Below, one piece after another: positions 9,449-17,815 of a stretch of 64,000 bases of DNA (position 1 is the stretch's first letter; each line of letters opens with the position of its first letter). A program made the position numbers and the translations under genes. This DNA is from Polynucleobacter sp. (GTDB taxonomy: Bacteria; Pseudomonadota; Gammaproteobacteria; Burkholderiales; Burkholderiaceae). Below the pieces are notes generated by a model. That model saw only the letters and a list, made by a program, of their open reading frames with translations. It was not told the origin of the DNA and did no database searches. Location: assembly GCF_018500155.2 (NCBI RefSeq), contig NZ_JAHBAK020000028.1, positions 1-64,000 of the forward strand. Reading direction: 5' to 3'.

Positions 9449-11227
9449 TTAGAAAGTACGTTCTTTTGGAGGAACTGAATCAACAGTCAATGGTTTCAAT
9501 TGGACTGGCTTGTAGTCCAAACGATTGCCTTCGCTATACCAAAGCGTGTGTTTCATCCAGTTGTCATCATCACGATGAGGATGGTCATCATGTGAGTGAG
9601 CGCCACGACTTTCTTTACGAGCCGCTGCAGAAGTCATCGTTGCGTTAGCGGTCTCAACCAAGTTGGCCACTTCCAAAGCTTCGATACGTGCGGTATTGAA
9701 AATCTCTGACTTATCTTTAACCCACAAGTGCTTAGCACGTTCAGTCAGCTTGGCCATTTGGCGCACGCCTTCGTCCATCAACTCTTGGTTGCGGAACACA
9801 CCAGCGTATTTCTGCATGCACTTACGAATATCGTTCGCAACATCTTGTGCGTACTCACCAGAAGTGGAGTTATCCAACTTCGCAATGCGCTCTAAGGTTT
9901 GTTGACCAGCATTCTTTGGCAGTGGTTTGAATTCACGATTCTTCAAGTTCAAACCAACAATGTGGTTACCGGCTGCGCGACCAAACACTAGCAAGTCGAG
10001 CAAGGAGTTTGTACCCAAGCGATTTGCACCGTGCACAGATACGCAAGAGCACTCACCGATCGCATACAAGCCATTGATGATTTCATTGTGTTTACCGTTC
10101 GCTGGTACAACTACTTGACCATTGATATTGGTTGGAATGCCACCCATCTGGTAGTGAATCGTTGGCACCACTGGAATTGGCTCTTTGGTGACGTCTACGT
10201 TAGCAAAGTTAATACCAATCTCATATACAGAAGGCAAACGCTTCATGATGGTATCGGCACCAATGTGTGTCAGATCGAGCACTACATAGTCACCATTCGG
10301 GCCACAACCGCGCCCTTCTTTAATCTCTTGGTCCATTGAACGTGAAACGAAATCGCGTGGCGCCAAATCTTTCAATGTTGGTGCATAACGCTCCATAAAA
10401 CGTTCACCGTCTTTGTTGCGCAAAATACCGCCTTCACCGCGACAACCTTCCGTCAGCAACACGCCTGCACCAGCAACGCCAGTTGGGTGGAACTGCCAGA
10501 ATTCCATGTCTTCCAATGGAATGCCTGCACGAGCAGCTAAGCCCATGCCATCGCCTGTATTAATAAATGCATTAGTCGATGCATCCCAAATACGGCCTGC
10601 ACCACCAGTAGCCAAGAGCACTACTTTGGCTTCCAAAATATAGACTTGACCAGTTTCCATTTCGAGAGCGGTTACACCAACCACATCACCCTCGTCATCA
10701 CGAATCAAGTCCAGCGCTAACCATTCCACAAAGAAGTTGGTTTTTGCGCGTACGTTACGTTGATACAAGGTATGCAACATGGCATGACCAGTACGGTCAG
10801 CAGCAGCACAAGCACGTTGTACAGGCTTTTCACCATAGTTTGCTGTGTGACCACCAAATGGACGCTGATAAATCGTGCCGTCTGGGTTACGGTCAAATGG
10901 CATGCCGAAATGCTCTAGCTCATAAACCACTTTTGGAGCTTCACGACACATGAACTCAATCACGTCTTGGTCACCTAACCAGTCAGACCCTTTGATCGTG
11001 TCATAAAAGTGATAGTGCCAATTATCTTCGTTCATGTTGCCAAGTGATGCGCCAATACCACCTTGCGCCGCAACTGTATGTGAACGTGTTGGGAAAACTT
11101 TCGTTAATACAGCAACATTAAGACCGGCTTCTGCTAACTGCAATGAAGCACGCATACCTGAACCACCCGCACCAACAATCACCGCATCAAAACGGCGGCG
11201 TGGTAATGATTTTTGAATCGCAGTCAT
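9449..11227 (-). CDS. sdhA: succinate dehydrogenase flavoprotein subunit
   Basis: Encodes 592 aa from the ATG at 11227. The track start at 11269 would run into sdhD and adds residues with no family likeness. The product begins MTAIQKSLPRRRFDAVIVGAGGSGMRASLQLAEAG, the FAD-binding Rossmann motif. SHTVAAQGGIGASLGNM carries the histidine that binds FAD covalently; HPTGVAGAGVLLTEGCRGEGG and HGANRLGTNSLLDLLVFGRAAG are catalytic and flavin-binding motifs. The C-terminal SRGAHSHDDHPHRDDDNWMKHTL region matches SdhA/FrdA. Starts 4 bp after the sdhD stop. Confidence 0.98.
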   Translation of the reverse strand: MTAIQKSLPRRRFDAVIVGAGGSGMRASLQLAEAGLNVAVLTKVFPTRSHTVAAQGGIGASLGNMNEDNWHYHFYDTIKGSDWLGDQDVIEFMCREAPKVVYELEHFGMPFDRNPDGTIYQRPFGGHTANYGEKPVQRACAAADRTGHAMLHTLYQRNVRAKTNFFVEWLALDLIRDDEGDVVGVTALEMETGQVYILEAKVVLLATGGAGRIWDASTNAFINTGDGMGLAARAGIPLEDMEFWQFHPTGVAGAGVLLTEGCRGEGGILRNKDGERFMERYAPTLKDLAPRDFVSRSMDQEIKEGRGCGPNGDYVVLDLTHIGADTIMKRLPSVYEIGINFANVDVTKEPIPVVPTIHYQMGGIPTNINGQVVVPANGKHNEIINGLYAIGECSCVSVHGANRLGTNSLLDLLVFGRAAGNHIVGLNLKNREFKPLPKNAGQQTLERIAKLDNSTSGEYAQDVANDIRKCMQKYAGVFRNQELMDEGVRQMAKLTERAKHLWVKDKSEIFNTARIEALEVANLVETANATMTSAAARKESRGAHSHDDHPHRDDDNWMKHTLWYSEGNRLDYKPVQLKPLTVDSVPPKERTF

Positions 11228-11231
11228 CGAA

Positions 11232-11597
11232 TTACACTTTCCACAAAATTTGTACGGCATAGGCCGCACAGGCTACGAGATACAAAACGGTCAACACTTG
11301 AAGTGTTAAACGAACGCTGACAGGTTTGATGTAATCCATCCAAATATCGCGCACACCAATCCATGCGTGATAGAACAAGCTAAACAAGGCCAAAAGGGTC
11401 AATAGCTTCATGAGCTGGTTGCTAAATAAGCCAGACCAGCCTTCGTATGTAGCGCTACCAGTAACGCAATAGTCCACTAACAACACAATCGTAAATACCA
11501 CCATCACAATCGCGGTAACGCGTTGAATGATCCATTCTTTAAGACCGTAATGAGCGCCTACTACTAAACGCTTTGGTCCAATTTGATAAATAGGCAT
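11232..11597 (-). CDS. sdhD: succinate dehydrogenase membrane anchor subunit
   Basis: Encodes 121 aa with three hydrophobic helices. The motif YHAWIGVRDIWMDYIKP holds the conserved histidine (about 77) and the Arg/Asp/Tyr region near the quinone site. The N-terminus GAHYGLKEWIIQRVTAIVM matches betaproteobacterial SdhD. Anchors SdhAB to the inner membrane with SdhC. Sits between sdhC (24 bp) and sdhA (4 bp). Confidence 0.95.
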   Translation of the reverse strand: MPIYQIGPKRLVVGAHYGLKEWIIQRVTAIVMVVFTIVLLVDYCVTGSATYEGWSGLFSNQLMKLLTLLALFSLFYHAWIGVRDIWMDYIKPVSVRLTLQVLTVLYLVACAAYAVQILWKV

Positions 11598-11621
11598 GAA
11601 ATTTCCTTAATGAAGAAACGC

Positions 11622-12041
11622 TTAGTACAAGCCGAACATTTTGAGACCAACTACTGCAGTCAGAGCAATGCCAACAACCAAAACAATGATCGCGGAACGA
11701 TTGGACTCAGACTTCTCTACGCCGATTTCTAGATCGAGCAAGAGGTAGCGGATACCAGCACAGAAGTGGTGCAAGAAACACCAGATCAAACCGAGGCAAA
11801 TGAGTTTTACCAAGATGTTGCCAGTAATAGCTTGGAATTTTTGGTAGCTCAATTCAGAAGCTAAGCTCTGATCCAAGAGATACAAAATAAATGGCAGCAA
11901 GAGGAACAATACTGCTCCGCTGATGCGATGAAGAATGGAAACTTTACCGGCCCAAGGAAGGCGGTATTTAATCAACTGGGCAAGACCAATATTGCGATAT
12001 ACCGGTCTATCTTTTTTAACGCTTTGCTGTGCTTCAACCAT
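11622..12041 (-). CDS. sdhC: succinate dehydrogenase cytochrome b556 subunit
   Basis: Encodes 139 aa with three membrane helices. The PROSITE-type motif KVSILHRISGAVLF and the heme-ligand region CFLHHFCAGIRYLLLDLEIG (His91/His92) are diagnostic. First gene of the sdh operon. Its leader region contains a phased G-run repeat about 85-125 bp upstream of the ATG. The ribosome-binding site is weak (AGAGAT region). Confidence 0.96.
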   Translation of the reverse strand: MVEAQQSVKKDRPVYRNIGLAQLIKYRLPWAGKVSILHRISGAVLFLLLPFILYLLDQSLASELSYQKFQAITGNILVKLICLGLIWCFLHHFCAGIRYLLLDLEIGVEKSESNRSAIIVLVVGIALTAVVGLKMFGLY

Positions 12042-12124
12042 GGGTAATCTCTATCTTTCGGTGGAGGTTCAGTATGACTTTGTTGTGACGCAACATATTC
12101 TATTAGAAACCTTGGGTGGTTAGT

Positions 12125-12166
12125 GGGTTTTTAAGGGTTTATAGGGGTTTAAAGGGGGTTATAGGG
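12125..12166 (+). repeat. ten-base-periodic G-run repeat, potential G-quadruplex
   Basis: Five imperfect copies of a 10-bp unit like TTTATAGGGG run in register: GGGTTTTTAA, GGGTTTATA, GGGGTTTAAA, GGGGGTTATA, GGG. G-runs of 3, 3, 4, 5 and 3 separated by 7, 6, 6 and 5 bases meet the usual G3+N1-7 quadruplex rule on the plus strand. The block sits between the gntR stop and the sdhC start, so the G-rich strand is the template strand for sdhC. The regular spacing is seen directly; structure formation or a regulatory role is inferred. Confidence 0.75.
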
Positions 12167-12185
12167 CTCAATCTTGCTCAAAAAA

Positions 12186-12923
12186 CTAGTTCAGTTTGTT
12201 TTCATAATGCTGCTCAGAAGTGTCGTATCTTGCGTGTCGAATTTCTACTGGTTTATTCCCGTAGGTGAATGCTACCCGCTCGACCGACAACAATGGGGCT
12301 CCCACTGGCAACTGAAGATGCTGTGCCAAGGACTCATCAGCCAAAACCGCTTTGATTTTTTCCTCTGCCCTCACCATGTGGGTGGCGTACTGACTCTCAT
12401 AAAGAGCATAGACGGGACCATGCCACTCATTTAAGGTCTCTAGATCTAAGCCTTTAAATCGAGCCCCTGGTAGCCAAATCTCTTCAAAAACAACGGGTTG
12501 GCCGGCAAAGCTCTGCACACGATCAATGTAGATGACAGGGTCACCTGCCTTTAATTTAAGCAAATTTGCAACGTAAGGCGTAGCCTTTGTGTTTTGACAA
12601 ACCAAGAAGCGGTTCGTTAGATGAAATTTTTCACCAGAATCAGGCGCTAAACGAAGAAAACGATACTGCCAATCATCTTCAGTGTGGGTAGCCACAAAAG
12701 TGCCCTTACCCTGCCTGCGTACCAGAAGATTTTGGGCCGCCAGCTCATCAATTGCCTTACGAACCGTTCCTTGGCTCACGGCATAACGGCTAGCGAGCTC
12801 CATTTCGCTGGGGATAGCTTCGCCAGGAAGCCATTCAGAGGCTTGCAGGCTAGCCAAAATCATTGCCTTTATCTGCTCATACAGAGGGCTAAATGAGGCA
12901 ACAGGCAGATTGACTTCTGACAA
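12186..12923 (-). CDS. GntR/HutC-family transcriptional regulator with UTRA domain
   Basis: Encodes 245 aa: N-terminal winged helix-turn-helix (about 8-75; LPGEAIPSEMELASRYAVSQGTVRKAIDELAAQNLLVRRQGKGTFVA is the classic GntR signature) and a C-terminal UTRA effector domain (about 95-235; ending FTYGNKPVEIRHARYDTSEQHYE). It is divergent from mdh and directly upstream of the sdh operon. The location suggests control of malate dehydrogenase and/or succinate dehydrogenase, with a small carboxylate as possible effector; that is inference. A perfect palindrome (12970-12983) between it and mdh is a candidate operator. Confidence 0.92.
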   Translation of the reverse strand: MSEVNLPVASFSPLYEQIKAMILASLQASEWLPGEAIPSEMELASRYAVSQGTVRKAIDELAAQNLLVRRQGKGTFVATHTEDDWQYRFLRLAPDSGEKFHLTNRFLVCQNTKATPYVANLLKLKAGDPVIYIDRVQSFAGQPVVFEEIWLPGARFKGLDLETLNEWHGPVYALYESQYATHMVRAEEKIKAVLADESLAQHLQLPVGAPLLSVERVAFTYGNKPVEIRHARYDTSEQHYENKLN

Positions 12924-12969
12924 ATGAACTCCAGCGCAGTGCAGTTGGATAAAATTTAGTGCAATTCTA

Positions 12970-12983
12970 GTCTTATATAAGAC
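12970..12983. promoter_or_regulatory. perfect 14-bp palindrome, candidate GntR operator
   Basis: GTCTTATATAAGAC is its own reverse complement. GntR-family operators commonly have a GT...AC outline, which this fits. It lies 46 bp upstream of the gntR start and immediately upstream of the mdh -35 element, so a bound repressor could affect both genes. Binding is inferred. Confidence 0.55.
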
Positions 12984-12987
12984 ATAA

Positions 12988-13017
12988 TTGACAGTGTAAA
13001 GCTAAAGTCCCTACACT
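12988..13017 (+). promoter_or_regulatory. sigma-70-type promoter of mdh
   Basis: A perfect -35 TTGACA (12988-12993) is followed by an 18-bp spacer and TACACT (13012-13017), a four-of-six match to -10. Transcription from about 13024 would leave a leader of roughly 58 nt before mdh, with TGGAG near the start codon. The palindrome at 12970-12983 abuts the -35. Confidence 0.6.
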
Positions 13018-13081
13018 TGAATGGATAATAGAAAAGTTTTTATTTTTTAACCCTCTTAACCTTCCTCTGGAGTTATTAGTA

Positions 13082-14071
13082 ATGGCAAAAGCCCCAATGC
13101 GTGTCGCCGTCACCGGTGCAGCCGGTCAAATCGGATATTCCCTTCTATTCCGCATCGCCAATGGCGACCTTTTGGGCAAGGATCAGCCCGTGATTCTTCA
13201 ATTACTTGAAATTCCAGATGAAAAAGCGCAAAAAGCACTTGCTGGCGTGATCATGGAGCTTGAGGACTGTGCTTTTCCATTATTGGCTGGTGTAACAGCG
13301 CACTCCGATCCATTAACCGCATTTAAGGACATCGACGTTGCTCTCTTAGTTGGCGCTCGTCCACGTGGTCCTGGCATGGAGCGTAAAGACTTGTTGTCTG
13401 CAAATGCTCAGATCTTCACAGCACAAGGCAAGGCATTAAATGCTGTTGCGAAAAAGACCGTCAAAGTTTTGGTCGTTGGCAACCCAGCAAACACCAATGC
13501 ATATATTGCAATGAAGTCTGCACCAGATATTCCTGCGAAAAACTTCACTGCAATGTTGCGTCTCGATCACAACCGCGCGCTCTCTCAATTGGCAACAAAA
13601 TTGAACAAGCCTGTTGCAGGTATTGAGAAATTGGTTGTTTGGGGTAACCATAGCCCAACAATGTACCCAGACTATCGCTTTGCAACGATCGACGGCAAAT
13701 CTGTAAAAGATGAAATCAATGATGCTGCTTGGAATAAAGATGTTTTCATTCCAACCGTTGGCAAACGTGGTGCGGCCATTATTGATGCACGCGGCCTTTC
13801 TTCTGCAGCTTCTGCTGCAAATGCTGCAATCGATCACATTCACGATTGGGTGCTTGGAACGAATGGCAAATGGGTCACCATGGGTATTCCATCCAAAGGC
13901 GAATACGGTATTCCTGCTGAAGTTATTTATGGCTTCCCAGTCACTTGTGAAAACGGTGAGTACAAAATGGTTGAAGGCTTAGAGATCGATGAGTTCTCAC
14001 GCGAGCGCATGACTCACACTTTGAATGAGTTGCTTGAAGAGCAAGCTGGCGTTAAGCACCTGTTGCCATAA
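13082..14071 (+). CDS. mdh: malate dehydrogenase
   Basis: Encodes 329 aa, the cytosolic/thermophile-type MDH common in betaproteobacteria. Interconverts malate and oxaloacetate with NAD(H). The N-terminal [23 protein letters not shown] is the NAD-binding loop; [15 protein letters not shown] is the mobile loop with substrate arginines; HNRALSQLA and the catalytic histidine in [13 protein letters not shown] follow. It has its own promoter upstream and is separated from the minus-strand TCA genes by the GntR regulator. Confidence 0.98.
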   Translation: MAKAPMRVAVTGAAGQIGYSLLFRIANGDLLGKDQPVILQLLEIPDEKAQKALAGVIMELEDCAFPLLAGVTAHSDPLTAFKDIDVALLVGARPRGPGMERKDLLSANAQIFTAQGKALNAVAKKTVKVLVVGNPANTNAYIAMKSAPDIPAKNFTAMLRLDHNRALSQLATKLNKPVAGIEKLVVWGNHSPTMYPDYRFATIDGKSVKDEINDAAWNKDVFIPTVGKRGAAIIDARGLSSAASAANAAIDHIHDWVLGTNGKWVTMGIPSKGEYGIPAEVIYGFPVTCENGEYKMVEGLEIDEFSRERMTHTLNELLEEQAGVKHLLP

Positions 14072-14091
14072 TTACCTCGGAGCATTATTTA

Positions 14092-14466
14092 ATGAACAAA
14101 ACTTTTTTATCTCTAAGTCTCGTTGCTGCAATCTTTGCTGGCGCTTCTAATGCAAGTGCTAATGAAGAAGTGACAACTTGGACTTGCAGTGAAAGTAAGC
14201 AATTCAGAACAACAGGCACGCTTGAGAAAATTCGCTTGACTTGGGAATCCAAGACCTACGACTTATCCAAGCAAACCTCTTTGCCCGGTAGTTTGCGCTA
14301 TAAAAATACTGACACAGGTCATGATTTAGTAGTGCTAGGCAATAAAGCAATGTTGTTCAACATCAAATCAGGCAATCGCCTTGCAGACTTCTGCCAAACG
14401 GCAGAAATGAAAGCGGGTAAGTTACCTCATTTATTTGCTAATGCTGAACCCTTTGTTCAAAACTAA
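14092..14466 (+). CDS. secreted MliC/PliC-like protein (putative lysozyme inhibitor)
   Basis: Encodes 124 aa. A signal peptide (MNKTFLSLSLVAAIFAGASNASA) precedes a mature domain of about 100 aa with two cysteines (TWTCSESK and ADFCQTAE) that could form one disulfide. The pattern VRLTWESKTYDLSKQ, SLRYKNTDTGHDLVVLGNKAMLF resembles the MliC/PliC fold (C-type lysozyme inhibitors: Y.C, L..NGK.Y.L, RY.....L.W..G..A.L). There is no lipobox, so the product would be periplasmic (PliC-like). It follows mdh by 20 bp and ends at a terminator. Assignment rests on pattern only. Confidence 0.6.
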   Translation: MNKTFLSLSLVAAIFAGASNASANEEVTTWTCSESKQFRTTGTLEKIRLTWESKTYDLSKQTSLPGSLRYKNTDTGHDLVVLGNKAMLFNIKSGNRLADFCQTAEMKAGKLPHLFANAEPFVQN

Positions 14467-14485
14467 GTAATCTATTTGATGAAAC

Positions 14486-14514
14486 AAAAAAGCCGAGGGT
14501 TCCTCGGCTTTTTT
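14486..14514. terminator. bidirectional intrinsic terminator
   Basis: AGCCGAGG-GTT-CCTCGGCT forms an 8-bp stem flanked by A5 on the left and T5 on the right, so it can act in both directions. It separates the convergent MliC-like gene (plus) and DUF2863 gene (minus). Confidence 0.9.
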
Positions 14515-14519
14515 CTTTG

Positions 14520-15731
14520 CTAATGAAATAACGGTTGCTGTGTAGGCGTATCTTCTGGCATTTCTGCATGAACTGCCTCGCCTGACCGATCTGGAAATAA
14601 AGGTGCACCACAATCGTCACATAATTCTGGATCAAATAGCATGGCATGACGGAAAACATCCTCTACCCCAGCATCGTGCAGCGCATCACAAATCTTCTTG
14701 ATAGGACTTTCATCATCAGATAAGTCGTTCAATGCATCATTGGCAACACTTTCACGGTCGTATAACGGCCAAATCACACCGTACATAACCTCTGATGAGC
14801 CCTTTGCGCTAAATGAAATCCGGTATTCATCGGCCTGCTCTTCGCCAAATGCACCGACTACGCAAGATAGCCCGGCAGGCAGTATTCCCAAAGCGCTTTC
14901 GAGAAAATTCACCGCTGCACGAATACTCAATGGCCGAACATGTTTGTCGGCTAATCGACAGTTAGTGAAATACGCTTCGGGCAATAACAACTCGAATTCA
15001 CAACCAGGTAGCAAAGAGGCAACAGAATCTTGCATTGCATTTTGCCAGCCAATTAAACTCACACCGCGCTCTTGTCTTGCGGGCGACTCTTCTTGCCACT
15101 TAAAAATAGGAGAACCGCTTGATGCACTTAATACAGCAATAATGAAGCGGGGATCAGCTAGTACCGCGATTGTCTCTGACATATCGCGCAATTCCAATTT
15201 AACCTCTTTGCCTGAGATCGCAGCAGTGGCTAATGCCTCAGTAAGAACGCGTGTCTGGCAGTGAGAATGTGGCATCTGATCAATGCTGTAGAGCCAGGGC
15301 ACAATCGCTATACGCGTATCGGTTGCAGCTATAGCACTATGTAAAGCAGTCGCAGTTGCCTCTATTGCGCTAGCTGGCAATGGTCCCGAAGGAATTTGAT
15401 AGCGAGTATGTGCAACTATCGGCAAAGCCAATAACAATGCATCCCACTCTTGCCCTTCATGCTCCATTTTTAAAGACTCTGCCAAGGTTTCAGCAATATC
15501 TGCAAGTACCTCAAAAGCAACGGTATTAATACGAAAGGTTTGATCGAGCGCTGCATCAATGACATTTTGATTCTGACTTTTCAGCAAGCGCATGAGGCGC
15601 ACATTTAAACGCTCCTCCCAAAATCGATCTTCCACTTGGCTGCCTGAGGCGGCCAAAGAAATGGCATCTGCAACCAATTTTTCCACTTCAGGAGAGCTAC
15701 GTTGTGAGGGTTTCGTGCGATGTACCGCCAT
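14520..15731 (-). CDS. DUF2863 family protein
   Basis: Encodes 403 aa. I recognise the DUF2863 family of betaproteobacteria from overall sequence (SPEVEKLVADAISLAASGSQVEDRFWEERL near the N-terminus; LFDPELCDDCGAPLFPDRSGEAVHAEMPEDT at the C-terminus). Function is unknown. The C-terminal CDDCGAPLFP resembles half of a zinc ribbon. No signal peptide or membrane helix is evident. The start codon overlaps the yaaA stop (TAATG), so translation is probably coupled to yaaA. Confidence 0.8.
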   Translation of the reverse strand: MAVHRTKPSQRSSPEVEKLVADAISLAASGSQVEDRFWEERLNVRLMRLLKSQNQNVIDAALDQTFRINTVAFEVLADIAETLAESLKMEHEGQEWDALLLALPIVAHTRYQIPSGPLPASAIEATATALHSAIAATDTRIAIVPWLYSIDQMPHSHCQTRVLTEALATAAISGKEVKLELRDMSETIAVLADPRFIIAVLSASSGSPIFKWQEESPARQERGVSLIGWQNAMQDSVASLLPGCEFELLLPEAYFTNCRLADKHVRPLSIRAAVNFLESALGILPAGLSCVVGAFGEEQADEYRISFSAKGSSEVMYGVIWPLYDRESVANDALNDLSDDESPIKKICDALHDAGVEDVFRHAMLFDPELCDDCGAPLFPDRSGEAVHAEMPEDTPTQQPLFH

Positions 15732-16507
15732 TATTTCTTCTCCGCTCTTCTAAAAACGGGTTTATCTACCTTCGATTCGGCCGCGTAATATTTATACCCA
15801 TCCAAATTAAATCCCTTTAAGTCGGCAGGATCAGAAATGCGATTCTCAACAACATATCTTGCCATGAGACCACGGGCGCGCTTTGCGTAAAAAGAGATGA
15901 TCTTATATTTACCATCTTTGGCGTCTTGAAATACAGGAGAAATCACGGGACAACCTAATTCTTTAGGTTGCAATACCTTGAAATATTCTTCGGAAGCCAA
16001 GTTCAGTAGCACGGGCTTCTTTTGCGCATCTAATACTTTTTTTAGTGATTCGGTGACCCTGCTCCCCCAAAATGCGTAAAGATCTTTGCCTCGCGCATTT
16101 TTCATTGCAGTACCCATCTCTAGTCGATACGGTTGCATTAAATCGAGCGGCCTTAACGCACCATATAGCCCTGACAAAATCCGCACGTGATTCTGAGCAA
16201 ACTCAATTGCCTTGGCGTTTAAGGTTTTTACATCAAAACCATCATAAACATCGCCATCAAAAGCATAAATGGCAGGCTTGCTGTTTTCATCTGTGAATTT
16301 TTTGGACCAATCGCGATAGCGCCCCACATTCAATACCGCCAACTGATCCGACAAACCCATCAACTTCGCCACATCTTGAGGGGCCATTTTCTTAAGATCA
16401 GCGATCAACTTGGCAGACTCAGAGACAAACTCAGGCAAAGTGGGCGACTCCACCTTTACTGGGGTCTTGTAGTCCAGAGATTTAGCGGGAGAAAGTACGA
16501 TCAACAT
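15731..16507 (-). CDS. yaaA: peroxide stress protein YaaA (DUF328/UPF0246)
   Basis: Encodes 258 aa, the family length. [63 protein letters not shown] and [18 protein letters not shown] are the conserved blocks. In E. coli YaaA lowers free iron and limits oxidative DNA damage under peroxide; the fold binds DNA. Here it heads a two-gene run with DUF2863. Confidence 0.95.
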   Translation of the reverse strand: MLIVLSPAKSLDYKTPVKVESPTLPEFVSESAKLIADLKKMAPQDVAKLMGLSDQLAVLNVGRYRDWSKKFTDENSKPAIYAFDGDVYDGFDVKTLNAKAIEFAQNHVRILSGLYGALRPLDLMQPYRLEMGTAMKNARGKDLYAFWGSRVTESLKKVLDAQKKPVLLNLASEEYFKVLQPKELGCPVISPVFQDAKDGKYKIISFYAKRARGLMARYVVENRISDPADLKGFNLDGYKYYAAESKVDKPVFRRAEKK

Positions 16508-16586
16508 GGCACAATTTGAAAAGAGGTCTTTATATGAGTTTTTACCATTCTAGCGACTACTGAATTTATCCGCCGATTTAGGTTTT

Positions 16587-17789
16587 ATGACCAGCCAATA
16601 CACCCCTTCGTTCCCGAGTCGACTTCCCCATGTCGGCACAACTATCTTTACCGTAATGTCTGCATTGGCTGCCAAACACCAAGCGATTAATTTAGGGCAA
16701 GGTTTTCCAGACTTCCCATGTGATCGCGCTTTAATTGCCAAAGTGAATGAGGCGATGCTGGCTGATCACAATCAATACCCCCCGATGATTGGCATTCCAA
16801 GCCTAAGAAATGGTATTGCCAAAAAAATACAGGATTTATACAACCATCAATACGATCCTGACTCTGAAATCACTATTACTGCCGGCGGCACACAAGGAAT
16901 ACTGACTGCCATTTTGGCGTGTGTCAGCCCAGGTGATGAAGTTGTCATCATTGAACCTGCCTATGACAGCTACAGACCTGCTATTGAATTGGCTGGTGGT
17001 AAAACGATTGCTGTTTCTCTGCAAGTACTGCGTGATCCAAGTGGGCATGCAGCCTCATATGCCATTCCTTGGGATGATTTAGAAAAGGCGATTCATGCTA
17101 AGACACGCCTAGTCATCATCAATACTCCACATAACCCCACCGGAATGGTATGGCAAAAAACGGATCTCGACCGTTTAGCCACTTTGGTTGAGGGCACATC
17201 CGCACTTATCTTAAGTGATGAAGTGTATGAGCACATGGTCTATGATGGCGCTCAACATCACAGCGTTGCTTCACACCCCCAATTGGCTGCGCGAAGTTTT
17301 TTAATTTCGAGCTTTGGTAAAACATATCACGTCACCGGCTGGAAGGTAGGCTATGTTGCCGCGCCTGCAGCAATGACTGCTGAGTTTCGTAAGATTCATC
17401 AATTTAATGTATTTACAGTGAATACTCCGATGCAGTTTGGCTTAGCCGCTTATCTTGCTGACCCGTCTCATTATGAAAACCTTCCGGCTTTTTACCAAGC
17501 AAAGCGAGACTTTTTTAAAGCAGGTTTGGAGCACACTCCATTTAAACTGCTTCCCACACCTGGGACTTATTTTCAGTGTGTTGACTATTCTGGATTAGAC
17601 ATTCCCGAAGCTAAATTGAGTGAAGCCGATTTTTGTCAATGGCTTACTACCAATGTGGGGGTAGCCGCTATTCCAGTATCTGCGTTTTACGATAAACCAA
17701 CAGAGTCTGGGGTCATACGATTTTGTTTTGCAAAACAAGAGCAGACGCTCTCAGCGGCCCTGCAACGCTTACAAACATTAACACGCTAG
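16587..17789 (+). CDS. PLP-dependent aminotransferase, methionine aminotransferase (YbdL) type
   Basis: Encodes 400 aa, class I/II fold. INLGQGFPDFPCD, the hallmark AGGTQGILTAILACVSPGDEVVIIEPAYDSY, INTPHNPTG, ILSDEVYEHMVYDG and the PLP lysine in SSFGKTYHVTGWKVGY are present. The sequence is closest to the methionine/aromatic aminotransferases (YbdL, KAT-like) rather than AspC. Likely role is transamination of 4-methylthio-2-oxobutanoate in methionine salvage; substrate is inferred. Divergent from yaaA with a 79-bp gap. Confidence 0.88.
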   Translation: MTSQYTPSFPSRLPHVGTTIFTVMSALAAKHQAINLGQGFPDFPCDRALIAKVNEAMLADHNQYPPMIGIPSLRNGIAKKIQDLYNHQYDPDSEITITAGGTQGILTAILACVSPGDEVVIIEPAYDSYRPAIELAGGKTIAVSLQVLRDPSGHAASYAIPWDDLEKAIHAKTRLVIINTPHNPTGMVWQKTDLDRLATLVEGTSALILSDEVYEHMVYDGAQHHSVASHPQLAARSFLISSFGKTYHVTGWKVGYVAAPAAMTAEFRKIHQFNVFTVNTPMQFGLAAYLADPSHYENLPAFYQAKRDFFKAGLEHTPFKLLPTPGTYFQCVDYSGLDIPEAKLSEADFCQWLTTNVGVAAIPVSAFYDKPTESGVIRFCFAKQEQTLSAALQRLQTLTR

Positions 17790-17815
17790 ACTCAAAGTAC
17801 AGGAGGCCCATATAT

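Noticed and set aside
14698-15264. 188-aa plus-strand ORF over the DUF2863 gene
   Set aside because: Antisense shadow; the minus-strand gene is supported by family recognition and coupling to yaaA.
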